DNA of 36,778 nucleotides from an uncultured Clostridia bacterium (GCA_946406145.1 CAMJJL010000018.1:1-36778), one strand, 5' to 3'; counted from the stretch's first letter, positions 16,583 to 25,578 are shown. The notes: generated by a model not told the origin, from the sequence alone. Made by a program: numbers and translations.

Positions 16583-18290
16583 GGCGAGCCTCCGCTGAGT
16601 CAGCGCTGTCCGGGCGCGGATATTCTTTCTTGATCAGTTCCTCAAAGCGATCCGCCGGCAGGGGCGGCGAGAAGTAGTAGCCCTGCACGATATCACAGCC
16701 CATCTCCTTGAGCGCGTCGAGCTGTTCTTTTTCCTCTACGCCTTCCGCTACGACGGGTACGCCGAGAAACGCGGCAATATCCATCACCAGCTTGACGAGG
16801 CGCAGGTTCTTGTCATCGATCAGCATGCGGCGGATAAACCGCATATCGATCTTGAGTACATCAAAGGGGATCTCGGTGAGCATATTCAACGACGAATAGC
16901 CCGAGCCGAAATCGTCCATCGCAATTCTAAATCCGCTTTTTCTCAGACTGCTTACCACCTCGATCAGGCGGTCGGCGCTGTCGGAATAGGCGGACTCGGT
17001 GATCTCAGGGATGAGATCGTCGGGTCGGAGGGAACACGCCTTGACGATCCCGATGAGCTTATCCTCCAGCTGCGGATCAAAGACGTCGACACGCGAGACA
17101 TTTACCGACACGGGGATGGTGACCCCGTATTGTTCACGCCAGCGCCCGATCTGCAACGCCGCCTCATGCCAGACATAGTCATCCACCTGCCGGATCAGTC
17201 CGTTATGCTCAAAGAGGGGGATGAAATCGCCCGGGCTGATGAAGCCGAGCTCGGGATGGATCCAGCGGATCAGCGCCTCGGCGCTCGCAAGGATCGGGCG
17301 ATCTCCCTTAATGTTATATTTCGGTTGATAATAAACGACAAAATCACGGTTGCGGATCGCGCTCGCAACGTCGCCGATCAGTCTTTCGTGATAGAGCGTG
17401 CGCGCATACTGCTCGCTGTCATACCGGGCAGTCAGCGCCCCGTACTGCCCGCGGATGCGATCACACGCGCCTTTCGCGCGACTGAACCATCTCTCGGGAT
17501 CGGTGGATTCGTCGTCACAGGAATAGATGCCCGCTCTGATATGCAGACTGCGCAATCCGGAATCCTTCACCAAACGCTCCTGCATCTGTCGGATCATCGG
17601 CTCATAGTCCTCCTGACGTTCACAGTAAACAAAGAAGGTGTCGCTGTCACTGCGGCACGCGATGCCGTGGATCCCGGGGAGCAGCGCCGCGATCAGCTGA
17701 CCGAAGCGCCTGAGGATGCGGTCGCCCTCGTCACGCCCGTAAAGCTCGTTGATCATATGGAAGCGGTCGATGTTCAGCACCAGCGCGTCCATATGAATAT
17801 CGGACGCCGGCTGTCGGCGCTGCAAATAGGCGAAGAAGTAGCCGCGCGTATACAGCCCCGAAACCTTATCACGCTCTGTAGAACGGATGATGCTCTTGTC
17901 CTCGCTCATCTCGATGATCCGCTCACAGCGCGCGAGGATGACCTCGGGCATATCGTAGGGCTTGGTGATGAAATCCGCCGCACCCATGCGGATACTGCGC
18001 ACCTCGGCGCTCTTCTCGGACGTCATAACGATGATCGGGATCCGCCGCAGGTGCTCATCCGCCTGACAGCGCTCGATCACCTCAAAGCCATCCATGACAG
18101 GCATCAGCAGATCGAGCAGGATCAGCGAATAATCCCCCTCCTCAAGCGCTGCCATCGCCTCTTTTCCGTTTGACGCAAACGCGATCTCAAAGGTCTGTGA
18201 GAGCATTGCGCCGAGCAGCTCGCGGTTGATCCGCTCATCGTCCACGACCAGCACACGGCGCCTGATATCCTTAGTCAAAAAACCCTTCAT
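16560..18290 (-). CDS. Response regulator REC-GGDEF(degenerate)-EAL phosphodiesterase
   Basis: About 576 residues. The receiver domain (about 10-125) has acidic pair DD near 17-18, phospho-acceptor Asp in LILLDLLMPVMDG near 60, and the conserved Lys of TKP near 110. The GGDEF-like domain (about 135-290) has lost its motif (SDSDT) and probably serves structure or GTP binding. The EAL domain (about 305-560) is complete, with AEAL, VNVS, EITES, DDFGSGYSS, LKID and EGVE. Phosphorylation-controlled c-di-GMP hydrolysis is expected; no cognate histidine kinase is in the window. Two ATGs two codons apart exist. GGAG abuts the first, so the second (18290) is chosen. The stop region overlaps the HD-GYP gene by 23 nt. 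Confidence 0.93.
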   Translation of the reverse strand: MKGFLTKDIRRRVLVVDDERINRELLGAMLSQTFEIAFASNGKEAMAALEEGDYSLILLDLLMPVMDGFEVIERCQADEHLRRIPIIVMTSEKSAEVRSIRMGAADFITKPYDMPEVILARCERIIEMSEDKSIIRSTERDKVSGLYTRGYFFAYLQRRQPASDIHMDALVLNIDRFHMINELYGRDEGDRILRRFGQLIAALLPGIHGIACRSDSDTFFVYCERQEDYEPMIRQMQERLVKDSGLRSLHIRAGIYSCDDESTDPERWFSRAKGACDRIRGQYGALTARYDSEQYARTLYHERLIGDVASAIRNRDFVVYYQPKYNIKGDRPILASAEALIRWIHPELGFISPGDFIPLFEHNGLIRQVDDYVWHEAALQIGRWREQYGVTIPVSVNVSRVDVFDPQLEDKLIGIVKACSLRPDDLIPEITESAYSDSADRLIEVVSSLRKSGFRIAMDDFGSGYSSLNMLTEIPFDVLKIDMRFIRRMLIDDKNLRLVKLVMDIAAFLGVPVVAEGVEEKEQLDALKEMGCDIVQGYYFSPPLPADRFEELIKKEYPRPDSADSAEARHVINSEK

Positions 18291-18308
18291 AGCCATCTCC
18301 GTTTATCC

Positions 18309-18328
18309 GATCGACAAAAATGTCGATC
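18309..18328. repeat. Perfect 8-bp inverted repeat in the 5' UTR of the response-regulator gene
   Basis: GATCGACA and TGTCGATC flank a 4-base AAAA loop. The element lies between the predicted transcription start (near 18347) and the RBS of the REC-GGDEF-EAL gene. It could be an operator or an mRNA hairpin. The rest of the 320-bp divergent gap holds only the two promoters listed. Confidence 0.7.
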
Positions 18329-18353
18329 GATCCAATCATACCAATATGCGGTT

Positions 18354-18382
18354 ATTATAATACGATTCTGCTGATAATACAA
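18354..18382 (-). promoter_or_regulatory. Promoter of the REC-GGDEF-EAL / HD-GYP operon
   Basis: TTGTAT (18382-18377), 17-nt spacer, perfect TATAAT (18359-18354) on the minus strand, about 65 nt before the chosen start. Confidence 0.7.
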
Positions 18383-18540
18383 TTCTTTCCTCAAAAAACA
18401 ATGCAGTTTTTCGATATTTCAGTCAAAATGATTCCGCCAACCTGATCCGCGAAGGATGAAAAACAATGGTTTTCCGTTGTACAGATTCCATAAAATCCCT
18501 TTTCAATTTATGGGACTATTACCGATTTTTCGCCCAATTA

Positions 18541-18569
18541 TTGAAAAAAGCAACAGAAAAGACTATGAT
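18541..18569 (+). promoter_or_regulatory. Promoter of the PAS-like/GGDEF/EAL gene
   Basis: TTGAAA (18541-18546), 17-nt spacer, TATGAT (18564-18569), about 48 nt before the ATG at 18617. Confidence 0.7.
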
Positions 18570-18616
18570 AAAAATAGTATATCAGCATATTAACAATGAA
18601 GGAATGGTAAAAGATC

Positions 18617-21160
18617 ATGGACACAGGTTTATTCGATCTGCTGAAAACAGTCAGACAGCCCGAAGCCATCGTTCAATTTCTCGATCATTCTTCCTATGAC
18701 GAGCTGATCGAGATCGATCTGGAGAAACAGATCTTCAAAAGAGTATTCCATATTGCAAAAAAATACAGTATGCCGCTGGCACAGGGCAATTTCAGAGAGA
18801 TGTTCATCGGGATGTCCGAGGATCTGATCCACCCCGGGGAACGCGACGGATTTGTGGAATTGATGAATCCCGAGACCCTCGCCTATCGCCTGTCGGACTC
18901 CGAGATCCCGGGGCTGTACTGCGGCGAATACCGCTTTCACCTCGTTGCAGGCAGCTGGCGCTGGGTAGAGATGGTACTGCTCACAGGCGAACAATACGGA
19001 TTGAAGAAGAATGTCCTGCGCATGTACATCTTTGACTGTCACAGCCGCAAGGTGCGCGAGCTGGGGCTGACGGATAACGCCGTATACACCGATCACAACC
19101 GCAACGAGATGACCGGGCTGCTGAGAAAGCGCGCCTTTGTCAAGGATGTGGAGCAACGCATCAAAAACAAAGAGGTCAGCTGGTGTCTGGTCTCGATCGA
19201 CATCGACAACTTCAAGCTCTTTAACGAGTGGTACGGCCACAGTGAGGGCGACCTCTTGATGGTGCAGATCGGCGCGACGCTGCTCGAAGCAAGCGACCGT
19301 ACCGGCGGCACGGCAGGCTACTTCGGACAGGACGACTTCTGTCTGCTGATCCCCTTTGACATGGAGCTGATCGGGCACACCTATGAGGACATCGCGTCGC
19401 TGATCGGCTCACGCGGCAGCAGCGCGAGCTTTTTGCCTGCGCTCGGCGTAGCCGAGGTCGTAGAAAACTGCGAGCTGCCGGATCTGCTCGACCGCGCGTT
19501 TCTGGCGGCGCAGATCGCAAAGGAAGGCTACCACAGCCGTATCCGCGTTTTTGAAAAAGGGATGTACTCGCGCACGGATGAAGAATACCGCGTGCTCACA
19601 GACTTTTTGCAGGCGCTCAGGCAGCGCGAGATCGTCTTTTATCTGCAGCCGCAGTGCCGTGCGTCAACGGGCAGGATCGTGGGCGCAGAGGCGCTGGCGC
19701 GGTGGGTCAAGCCCGACGGAGCGGTCGTTCCGCCCGACCTGTTCATCCCCGTGCTCGAAAAGCGCGGACTGATCTCCGACCTCGACCTTTATATGTGGGA
19801 GAGCGTTTGCAGCTGGCAGCACAGCTGGATCGAAGGCGGTCATGTACCCCTGCCTGTTTCGATCAACGTATCGGTCTCCGATATCCTGCACACCGATCTG
19901 CCTGCCGTATTCGAAAAGCTCGTCACCAAATATGACCTGCCGCGCAATCTGATCAAGATCGAGATCACCGAATCCTCGTATATCAGCAATACCGCACTGG
20001 TCATGGAAACGGTCAAGTCGCTCAGAGAGAAGGACTTCACCGTACTGATGGATGATTTCGGCAGCGGTTACTCTACCTTGAATATGCTCAAGAACCTGAG
20101 TATCGACGTCATCAAGCTCGACGCACAGTTCCTGAATATCGATAAGGACAATGAAGAGAAGAGCATCCGCATCCTGGAATCTGTCACCAATATGACCAAG
20201 ACGATCGGCGTCCCGATCATCGTCGAGGGCGTTGAGACCAAGGAGCAGAGGGATTTTCTGGTCGATCTGGGATGCCGCTATATTCAGGGCTACTACTTCT
20301 ACCGTCCCATGCCGGCCGATGAGTATGAGAAGCTGATCAGCGATCCCGACAAGATCGATACCTCCGGCATCTCGTTCAAGGCGAATCAGCAATTCCGCCT
20401 GCGTGAGCTGCTGGATAACAACATCTACAGCGATACCATGCTCAACAATATCCTCGGCCCGTGCGCGTTGTACTCATGGCACGGCGAGGATGTGGATATC
20501 GTGCGGTACAACGAACAGTTTTATGAAGCGGTCGATGTACCCGATTTTACCGAGCGCCTGATCTGTATCCGCCGTTTTCTGCCGAAGGCGGATATCCCAC
20601 GGCTGACCCAGCTGCTCCATCTGGCAGAGAGCGACCGTCTGAACGGCTCGAAGGGCATCCTGCACTTTTACAAGACCGACGGCAGCCTGACCACCTTCTA
20701 CATGCACTTTTATTATCTGCACAGCGAGGGGGACGCTAAGATATTCTACGGCTCCGTGCGGAATATCACCAAGCTCAGCACACTCGAAAGGCAGATGTCC
20801 CTGTTGTCACATATCTCTCGCGATACGGTGCTGTTTCTCTCGCGCACGGATGAGGATGATATCCGCTTCACCGTCCTGTTCAACGGGCTGGAGAACGTGA
20901 TCGGCATGAACACCCAAAAGCTTGAGAGCGAACTCAACAGCGGCGACAGCTTCTTCAACCGGCTCACAGAGGCGACCGGCTCCACCGTCTATCGTGATAT
21001 CTATAAAAAGATCGTCAGCTTTGAGGCGTTCTCAACGAAGCTGACGATCAATAAAGCGATCGGCGATAGTCTGACGCTGAACGTCAGCGGCAACTATATG
21101 CCCGACGAAACCAATACGATGGATTATATCATCATCCTGAGCAACGTCGAAGAGGCTTAG
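18617..21160 (+). CDS. PAS-like / GGDEF(degenerate) / EAL / PAS-like c-di-GMP phosphodiesterase
   Basis: An 847-residue soluble protein. Residues about 20-150 look like a PAS-type sensor (IHPGERDGF, GEYRFHLVAGSWRWVEM). The GGDEF-like domain (about 160-310) keeps SIDIDNFK but has GQDDF in place of GGDEF (237-241), so it is probably not a cyclase. The EAL domain (about 325-575) is complete, with AEAL at 357-360, SINVS, EITESS, DDFGSGYST, KLD and EGVET. Residues about 590-847 form a long C-terminal region with at least one PAS-like module (ILHFYKTDGSLTTFYMHF, then GSVRNITKL) and a second possible one after 750. Carrying sensor modules on both sides of the GGDEF-EAL core is unusual. It is monocistronic, followed by a strong terminator. 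Confidence 0.92.
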   Translation: MDTGLFDLLKTVRQPEAIVQFLDHSSYDELIEIDLEKQIFKRVFHIAKKYSMPLAQGNFREMFIGMSEDLIHPGERDGFVELMNPETLAYRLSDSEIPGLYCGEYRFHLVAGSWRWVEMVLLTGEQYGLKKNVLRMYIFDCHSRKVRELGLTDNAVYTDHNRNEMTGLLRKRAFVKDVEQRIKNKEVSWCLVSIDIDNFKLFNEWYGHSEGDLLMVQIGATLLEASDRTGGTAGYFGQDDFCLLIPFDMELIGHTYEDIASLIGSRGSSASFLPALGVAEVVENCELPDLLDRAFLAAQIAKEGYHSRIRVFEKGMYSRTDEEYRVLTDFLQALRQREIVFYLQPQCRASTGRIVGAEALARWVKPDGAVVPPDLFIPVLEKRGLISDLDLYMWESVCSWQHSWIEGGHVPLPVSINVSVSDILHTDLPAVFEKLVTKYDLPRNLIKIEITESSYISNTALVMETVKSLREKDFTVLMDDFGSGYSTLNMLKNLSIDVIKLDAQFLNIDKDNEEKSIRILESVTNMTKTIGVPIIVEGVETKEQRDFLVDLGCRYIQGYYFYRPMPADEYEKLISDPDKIDTSGISFKANQQFRLRELLDNNIYSDTMLNNILGPCALYSWHGEDVDIVRYNEQFYEAVDVPDFTERLICIRRFLPKADIPRLTQLLHLAESDRLNGSKGILHFYKTDGSLTTFYMHFYYLHSEGDAKIFYGSVRNITKLSTLERQMSLLSHISRDTVLFLSRTDEDDIRFTVLFNGLENVIGMNTQKLESELNSGDSFFNRLTEATGSTVYRDIYKKIVSFEAFSTKLTINKAIGDSLTLNVSGNYMPDETNTMDYIIILSNVEEA

Positions 21161-21184
21161 CGTTACACGATTCATAGCACGACA

Positions 21185-21216
21185 AAACCCTTGTACCGCA
21201 CAGTACAAGGGTTTTT
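21185..21216. terminator. Bidirectional intrinsic terminator
   Basis: AAACCCTTGTAC (21185-21196) pairs with GTACAAGGGTTT (21203-21214) around a 6-base loop and runs into TTTTT. The reverse strand has TTTTG, so it can also serve the convergent macrodomain gene. Confidence 0.92.
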
Positions 21217-21256
21217 ATCATGAAATAAGCATGGACGAATTGACTTTGTAATGCTC

Positions 21257-22039
21257 TTATTTGTCTGTCAACAGCGCGTGATACAATTGATAGTCATCAT
21301 CCCGGAACACGTTGAAGATGACCTTGATATCGCTGCCTGTTGTTTTTTTGTACGCTTTTACGGTTGATACGGCGATCTGTGCCGCCTTATGCTGTGGGAA
21401 TCCGAACACGCCTGTGGAGATACAGCAGAACGCGATGCTTTTACAACCGTTTTCTTCCGCGAGCTTCAAGCAGGAGAGATAACAGCTTTTGAGCAACTCA
21501 CAATGTTTTTCATTCAGACTGCCGCTGACGATCGGCCCGACCGTGTGCAGCACATATTGACACGGCAGGTTGTAACCGGGCGTGATCTTCGCCTGTCCCG
21601 CCGGCTCCTCGTGGCCCTGCTCGCGCATGATCTCGTAGCACCGATAGCGCAGGGACAGCCCTGCGGCGCTGTGGATGCAGTTGTCGACGCAGTTGTGCAG
21701 AGGGACAAAGCACCCGAGCATTTGAGAATTCGCGGCATTGACGATCGCGTCACATGCAAGGGTGGTGATATCCCCCTGCCACAGATAGAGCGCCCCCTGC
21801 ATCGGCGACAGATCCTCAAGGCGTGTGATCCCCCTGTCGGCGATCTCCTGCTTGAGATACGCGCCCTCGATCCTTCGGTATTCCTCGTCGATCGGTTGGG
21901 GCATCCACACGTTCATCATCGCGCGCAGCAGGCGCTTTTGCTCCTCAGCAGTCATTTTCTCCGCCGCATAGTCATCAAATCGTCTGTCATTCTGCCCGAG
22001 CGCTTTGATCAGATAAAGCCTGCGTTCTGTCTGAGTCAT
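21257..22039 (-). CDS. Zinc-type macrodomain protein-ADP-ribose hydrolase
   Basis: A 260-residue protein. Residues 1-80 are a helical extension typical of this subfamily. The macrodomain (about 85-255) binds ADP-ribose, with the GDIT strand, DAIVNAANS, the insertion CFVPLHNCVDNCIH whose Cys/His residues match the zinc-containing class, and the STGVFGFP loop near 210. Members of this class remove mono-ADP-ribose from proteins. In some Firmicutes they are encoded beside a sirtuin-like transferase, which is not seen here; the gene stands alone with its own promoter and an RBS GGGGAGAG 7 nt before ATG. A role in stress-linked ADP-ribosylation turnover is inferred from the family. Confidence 0.92.
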   Translation of the reverse strand: MTQTERRLYLIKALGQNDRRFDDYAAEKMTAEEQKRLLRAMMNVWMPQPIDEEYRRIEGAYLKQEIADRGITRLEDLSPMQGALYLWQGDITTLACDAIVNAANSQMLGCFVPLHNCVDNCIHSAAGLSLRYRCYEIMREQGHEEPAGQAKITPGYNLPCQYVLHTVGPIVSGSLNEKHCELLKSCYLSCLKLAEENGCKSIAFCCISTGVFGFPQHKAAQIAVSTVKAYKKTTGSDIKVIFNVFRDDDYQLYHALLTDK

Positions 22040-22070
22040 GGTTTCACTCTCCCCTGTTGATTTCTCTTTG

Positions 22071-22099
22071 ATTGTACCATCATCCCACGATGAAGTAAA
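22071..22099 (-). promoter_or_regulatory. Promoter of the macrodomain gene
   Basis: TTTACT (22099-22094), 17-nt spacer, TACAAT (22076-22071) on the minus strand, about 31 nt before the start codon. Confidence 0.6.
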
Positions 22100-22128
22100 G
22101 TGTTTTCAGCTTGACTGACTGAAGCAAC

Positions 22129-22158
22129 AAAAAAGCAGGCGCATGAAACGCCTGCTTT
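22129..22158 (-). terminator. Intrinsic terminator of hppA
   Basis: On the minus strand GCAGGCG pairs with CGCCTGC (22155-22149 with 22141-22135) around a 7-base loop and is followed by TTTTTTG. Confidence 0.9.
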
Positions 22159-22200
22159 CCTATCATCTATTCAGATTGTCAATTCCTCGCAAAACTGCGA

Positions 22201-24333
22201 TCAGCCGAGGATATGGAACTGAACCACCAGCGCCGCGAATACGATGGAAACCATCGAGAGCAGCTTGATCAGGATGTTGATAGACGGACCCGAGGTATCC
22301 TTGAAGGGATCGCCTACGGTGTCGCCGACAACAGCCGCCTTGTGCTGATCGGAACCCTTACCGCCGTGGTTGCCTGCCTCGATATACTTCTTAGCGTTAT
22401 CCCACGCACCGCCGGAGTTACTCATAAAGATCGCCATCAGGAAGCCCGAAGCAGTCGCGCCTGCGAGCATACCGACAACGCCGTAGAAGCCCAGCACCAG
22501 ACCGACGATAACCGGAACGATGATCGCGATAATGGTGGGCAGGATCATCTCTTTCAGAGAAGAACGGGAGCACATGTCGACGCACTTCGCATAATCGGGA
22601 TCCGCCTTGCCTTCCATCAAGCCCTTGATGGACTTGAACTGACGGCGCACCTCGATAACGACGCTCTGTGCCGCTCTGCCGACAGCGTCCATGGTGAGCG
22701 CCGCAAAGACAAAGGGCAGGCACGCGCCGATGAACAGACCGATCAGAACGAGCGGATTCATGACGCTGAACTGCTGCATGGGATCCAGACCCTCGGTGAG
22801 CTTTTCAAAGCCGCCGACTTCCTTGACCTTTTCGATATAGGAAGCGATCAGCGCCAGCGCGGTCAGCGCGGCGGAGCCGATCGCGAAGCCCTTACCGGTA
22901 GCGGCAGTGGTGTTGCCCAGAGAATCCAGCGCGTCGGTACGCTCACGAACCTCAGGCTCCAGACCGCTCATCTCGGCGATACCGCCGGCGTTATCCGCTA
23001 CGGGACCGTATGCGTCGGTCGCGAGGGTGATGCCCAGGGTGGACAGCATACCGACCGCGGCAAGCGCGATACCGTACAGACCTCTGTTGATGCCGCCGTC
23101 AACGCCGAGGTTGCCGCCGGATACAAAGAACGCTACCAGAACCGCGACGCCGACGATAACGATCGGCAGAGCGGTAGACAGCATACCCAGACCCAGACCG
23201 CCGATGATGATGGTAGCGGAGCCGGTCTCGGATTTAGACGCCAGATTCTTGGTGGGCTTATACGTATCGGAGGTGAAATACTCTGTGGATTTACCGATCA
23301 ATACACCTGCGATCAAACCGGCGAGTACCGCAAAGTACATCTTCCAGTTCTCAGCGCCGAGAATGTAATAGATCAACGGGAACGCCGCGACAGCGATCAG
23401 GATCGCCGCGAGGTTGGTGCCGCGTGAGAGCGCCTTCAAGAGCAGCTTCTGCTCGGTCTTCTCACCGGTGCGGACAAAGAAGGTGCCGATGATGGAGCAC
23501 AGGATACCCAGCGCCGCCATGATCATCGGGATCGCCATCGCCTTGAACTGCATATCGCTGTTGCCGGTAAACGCGGCTACACCCAGCGCTGCGCAGGAGA
23601 TAACGGAGCCTACATAGCTCTCGTACAGGTCAGCGCCCATACCGGCTACGTCACCGACGTTGTCACCTACGTTATCGGCGATAACGGCAGGGTTACGGGG
23701 ATCATCCTCGGGGATACCTGCCTCGACCTTACCGACAAGATCGGCGCCTACGTCGGCAGCCTTGGTGAAAATACCGCCGCCGACACGGGCAAACAGCGCC
23801 ATACTGGACGCGCCCATACCGAAGGTCAGCATCGCGGAGGTGATACCTGCCGCATCGAGCTTAAATACAAACTTCAACAGTGTGAACCAGATTGAAATGT
23901 CGAGCAGTCCCAGACCTACGACGGTGAAGCCCATAACGGAGCCTGCCGAGAAAGCGACTCTCAGACCCTTGTTCAATCCGGTACGGCAGGCGTTCGCGGT
24001 TCGCGCGTTCGCCGCCGTCGCGATCTTCATGCCGATAAAGCCCGACAGACCCGAGAAGAAACCGCCCGTGATAAAGGCGAAGGGCACATAGGGGGTCAGC
24101 AGTCCGAAGATCGCCATCGCGCCCAGGATCACGAACATCACGGCAAAGAAGATCAGTACGATGGTGTACTGTCTCTTCAGATACGCGTTCGCGCCCGAAC
24201 GGATGGAAGCGGAAATTTTCTTCATCCTGTCTGTACCTTCATCGAAGCTCATAACGCGCTTTGCCATGATCACAGCAAAGGCCAGCGCCATGATAGAACC
24301 GACGAAGATTGCAATTACAAGATACAATTCCAT
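22201..24333 (-). CDS. hppA: Membrane-bound ion-translocating pyrophosphatase, K+-dependent type
   Basis: A 710-residue protein with about 16 membrane helices, the normal length for the family. It couples hydrolysis of cytoplasmic PPi to pumping of Na+ and/or H+. The catalytic loops are clear: DVGADLVGKVEAG at 194-206, the Asp-rich DNVGDNVGD at 220-228, and a C-terminal DTVGDPFKDTSGP. At 473-482 the sequence GNTTAATGKG has Ala where K+-independent enzymes have Lys, so K+-dependence is predicted. K+-dependent members in anaerobes are often Na+ pumps, but the ion was not decided from sequence. The start follows AAAGGAG by 11 nt, a longish spacing. It is monocistronic with a strong promoter and a 138-nt leader. 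Confidence 0.97.
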   Translation of the reverse strand: MELYLVIAIFVGSIMALAFAVIMAKRVMSFDEGTDRMKKISASIRSGANAYLKRQYTIVLIFFAVMFVILGAMAIFGLLTPYVPFAFITGGFFSGLSGFIGMKIATAANARTANACRTGLNKGLRVAFSAGSVMGFTVVGLGLLDISIWFTLLKFVFKLDAAGITSAMLTFGMGASSMALFARVGGGIFTKAADVGADLVGKVEAGIPEDDPRNPAVIADNVGDNVGDVAGMGADLYESYVGSVISCAALGVAAFTGNSDMQFKAMAIPMIMAALGILCSIIGTFFVRTGEKTEQKLLLKALSRGTNLAAILIAVAAFPLIYYILGAENWKMYFAVLAGLIAGVLIGKSTEYFTSDTYKPTKNLASKSETGSATIIIGGLGLGMLSTALPIVIVGVAVLVAFFVSGGNLGVDGGINRGLYGIALAAVGMLSTLGITLATDAYGPVADNAGGIAEMSGLEPEVRERTDALDSLGNTTAATGKGFAIGSAALTALALIASYIEKVKEVGGFEKLTEGLDPMQQFSVMNPLVLIGLFIGACLPFVFAALTMDAVGRAAQSVVIEVRRQFKSIKGLMEGKADPDYAKCVDMCSRSSLKEMILPTIIAIIVPVIVGLVLGFYGVVGMLAGATASGFLMAIFMSNSGGAWDNAKKYIEAGNHGGKGSDQHKAAVVGDTVGDPFKDTSGPSINILIKLLSMVSIVFAALVVQFHILG

Positions 24334-24470
24334 TTGTTCTACGTCTCCTTTCTGATACCGCGCTTTGACGAAGAAACGTGAGCATCACGCATTTTCGCCG
24401 CCGTTTGGTACGTTTCGTGCCGCATTTTTGCAGGAACAAGCCCACAATCCTGCAAGCAACGATTTTACGT
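24334..24470 (-). other. Structured 5' leader of hppA
   Basis: The predicted transcript carries about 138 nt before the ATG. It contains a perfect 8-bp hairpin TTGCAGGA/TCCTGCAA near its 5' end. A second hairpin CGTG-ATGCT-CACG has flanks that can alternatively pair (ACGAAACGT upstream with ACGTTTC..CGT). No known riboswitch family was recognised. In particular, the fluoride aptamer core was not found. Confidence 0.4.
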
Positions 24471-24477
24471 AACCATT

Positions 24478-24506
24478 ATTTTACTATAATAAAGCGGAAT
24501 AGTCAA
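24478..24506 (-). promoter_or_regulatory. Promoter of hppA
   Basis: TTGACT (24506-24501), 17-nt spacer, TAAAAT (24483-24478) on the minus strand. Between this and the terminator at 24675 (about 170 bp) I see no gene. Confidence 0.8.
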
Positions 24507-24674
24507 GAATAACGCGACGATTCTCCCTCGCCAAACTACCATAAATTTCACGACTTTCCGCCCGATTTTTTGGTGTGAGTAACCATTTTGACGCATCAAA
24601 GGCACTTTGACAACACTCATGCGGCGCAACGCGCCAAAAGTTCGTGTATACGATCGGAAATCGGTATAGCGCCG

Positions 24675-24720
24675 TAAAAAAGAAGACCGACTCATATACT
24701 GAGAGGCGTATGAGTCGGTC
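24675..24720 (-). terminator. Intrinsic terminator of the surface-protein gene
   Basis: A perfect 12-bp stem, GACCGACTCATA with TATGAGTCGGTC (24685-24696 and 24709-24720), followed on the minus strand by TTCTTTTTTA. Confidence 0.9.
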
Positions 24721-24758
24721 GCAATATCATATTAAGGATCGTTATGCTGATTGAAGTA

Positions 24759-25448
24759 TTATGATCCTTTGATCTTCTTTACCGCGAACGCACCTGCCGC
24801 GACGGCTAATCCCAGCATCAGAACGACCATCGCCTCCGTATCGGCGGTCTTGGGAGAGGTCTTGCTGTTATTCGTCTTACTCTCGTCAGGGGTCGCCTTG
24901 CTGTCGGTTCCTTTTTCCGACTCGCGCGCTTCACCTTTGCTTTTATCGCTGAAGTTCGCGACAGCTACGATATCGGAATACGGATGGATCGTTATCACTT
25001 TTTCGTCCATACTGCGGGATACAAAAATGAATGACCCGGTAATTGTCCAGTCGATAAACGTGCCGCTGTCGGAGGATGCCGTCAGAGTGACAACGAGCTC
25101 ATCTATTTCATCTTGCCTTTTACCGACTTTCCGGCTGCCGGTAAAGGTTTCGCCATCCACCGTAGCGGTTGCCGTCCCGACTCCGTTTGCCGCAACGGAG
25201 AACCGATAGTTTTTATAAGGAAGAAGACCCTCAGGCCGATCGAGCCAATCATAGAAATCTTCATCATCAATATATTCGTCATCAATATCCTCGTCCTCGG
25301 ATGGATCCTGACCCTGCTGTACGGGTACAGTTTCATCCGTATTCGGATTATTATTTTCGGCATTAACCGCGACAGCGGATAAAGCGATCACCGCTGAAAG
25401 CATGGCAAAAACCATGATCAGAGAAAGAAGCTTTTTGCTTTTTAACAT
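24759..25448 (-). CDS. Small secreted surface protein with sortase-like C-terminal anchor
   Basis: A 229-residue protein. It has a signal peptide (about 1-30, cleavage near AVNA-E), then an extremely acidic stretch (about 48-70, DEDIDDEYIDDEDFYDW). A beta-rich module (about 80-170) follows, with GVGTATATVDGETFTG and FIDWTITGSF, a pattern found repeated in clostridial surface proteins. A Ser/Lys/Thr-rich linker leads to SPKTAD at 198-203, a membrane helix (about 206-222) and KKIKGS. The tail has the architecture of a sortase signal, but Ala stands where LPXTG-type motifs have Gly, so it may simply be a membrane anchor. The start is supported by AAAGGAGG and a good promoter. Function unknown. 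Confidence 0.85.
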   Translation of the reverse strand: MLKSKKLLSLIMVFAMLSAVIALSAVAVNAENNNPNTDETVPVQQGQDPSEDEDIDDEYIDDEDFYDWLDRPEGLLPYKNYRFSVAANGVGTATATVDGETFTGSRKVGKRQDEIDELVVTLTASSDSGTFIDWTITGSFIFVSRSMDEKVITIHPYSDIVAVANFSDKSKGEARESEKGTDSKATPDESKTNNSKTSPKTADTEAMVVLMLGLAVAAGAFAVKKIKGS

Positions 25449-25480
25449 CGTTTGTCCTCCTTTGATATCCTTTGATAATT

Positions 25481-25509
25481 ATTATAACATCATTTTTTAT
25501 ATCAATCAA
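25481..25509 (-). promoter_or_regulatory. Promoter of the surface-protein gene
   Basis: TTGATT (25509-25504), 17-nt spacer, perfect TATAAT (25486-25481) on the minus strand, about 33 nt before the ATG. Confidence 0.85.
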
Positions 25510-25578
25510 GCCTCTCTTTCATGCTCGAATAACACGATATACAAAGCCACATATTTTGTGATTTATGAGCGTAAGCTA

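Noticed and set aside
22213-23427. A 404-codon plus-strand frame opposite hppA
   Set aside because: It is antisense to a highly conserved enzyme, and its His/Arg/Asp/Gln-rich composition is an artefact of the codon use on the other strand.
24334-24470. Fluoride riboswitch before the pyrophosphatase gene
   Set aside because: Pyrophosphatase genes can be fluoride-regulated, but the conserved aptamer core is not present in this leader.
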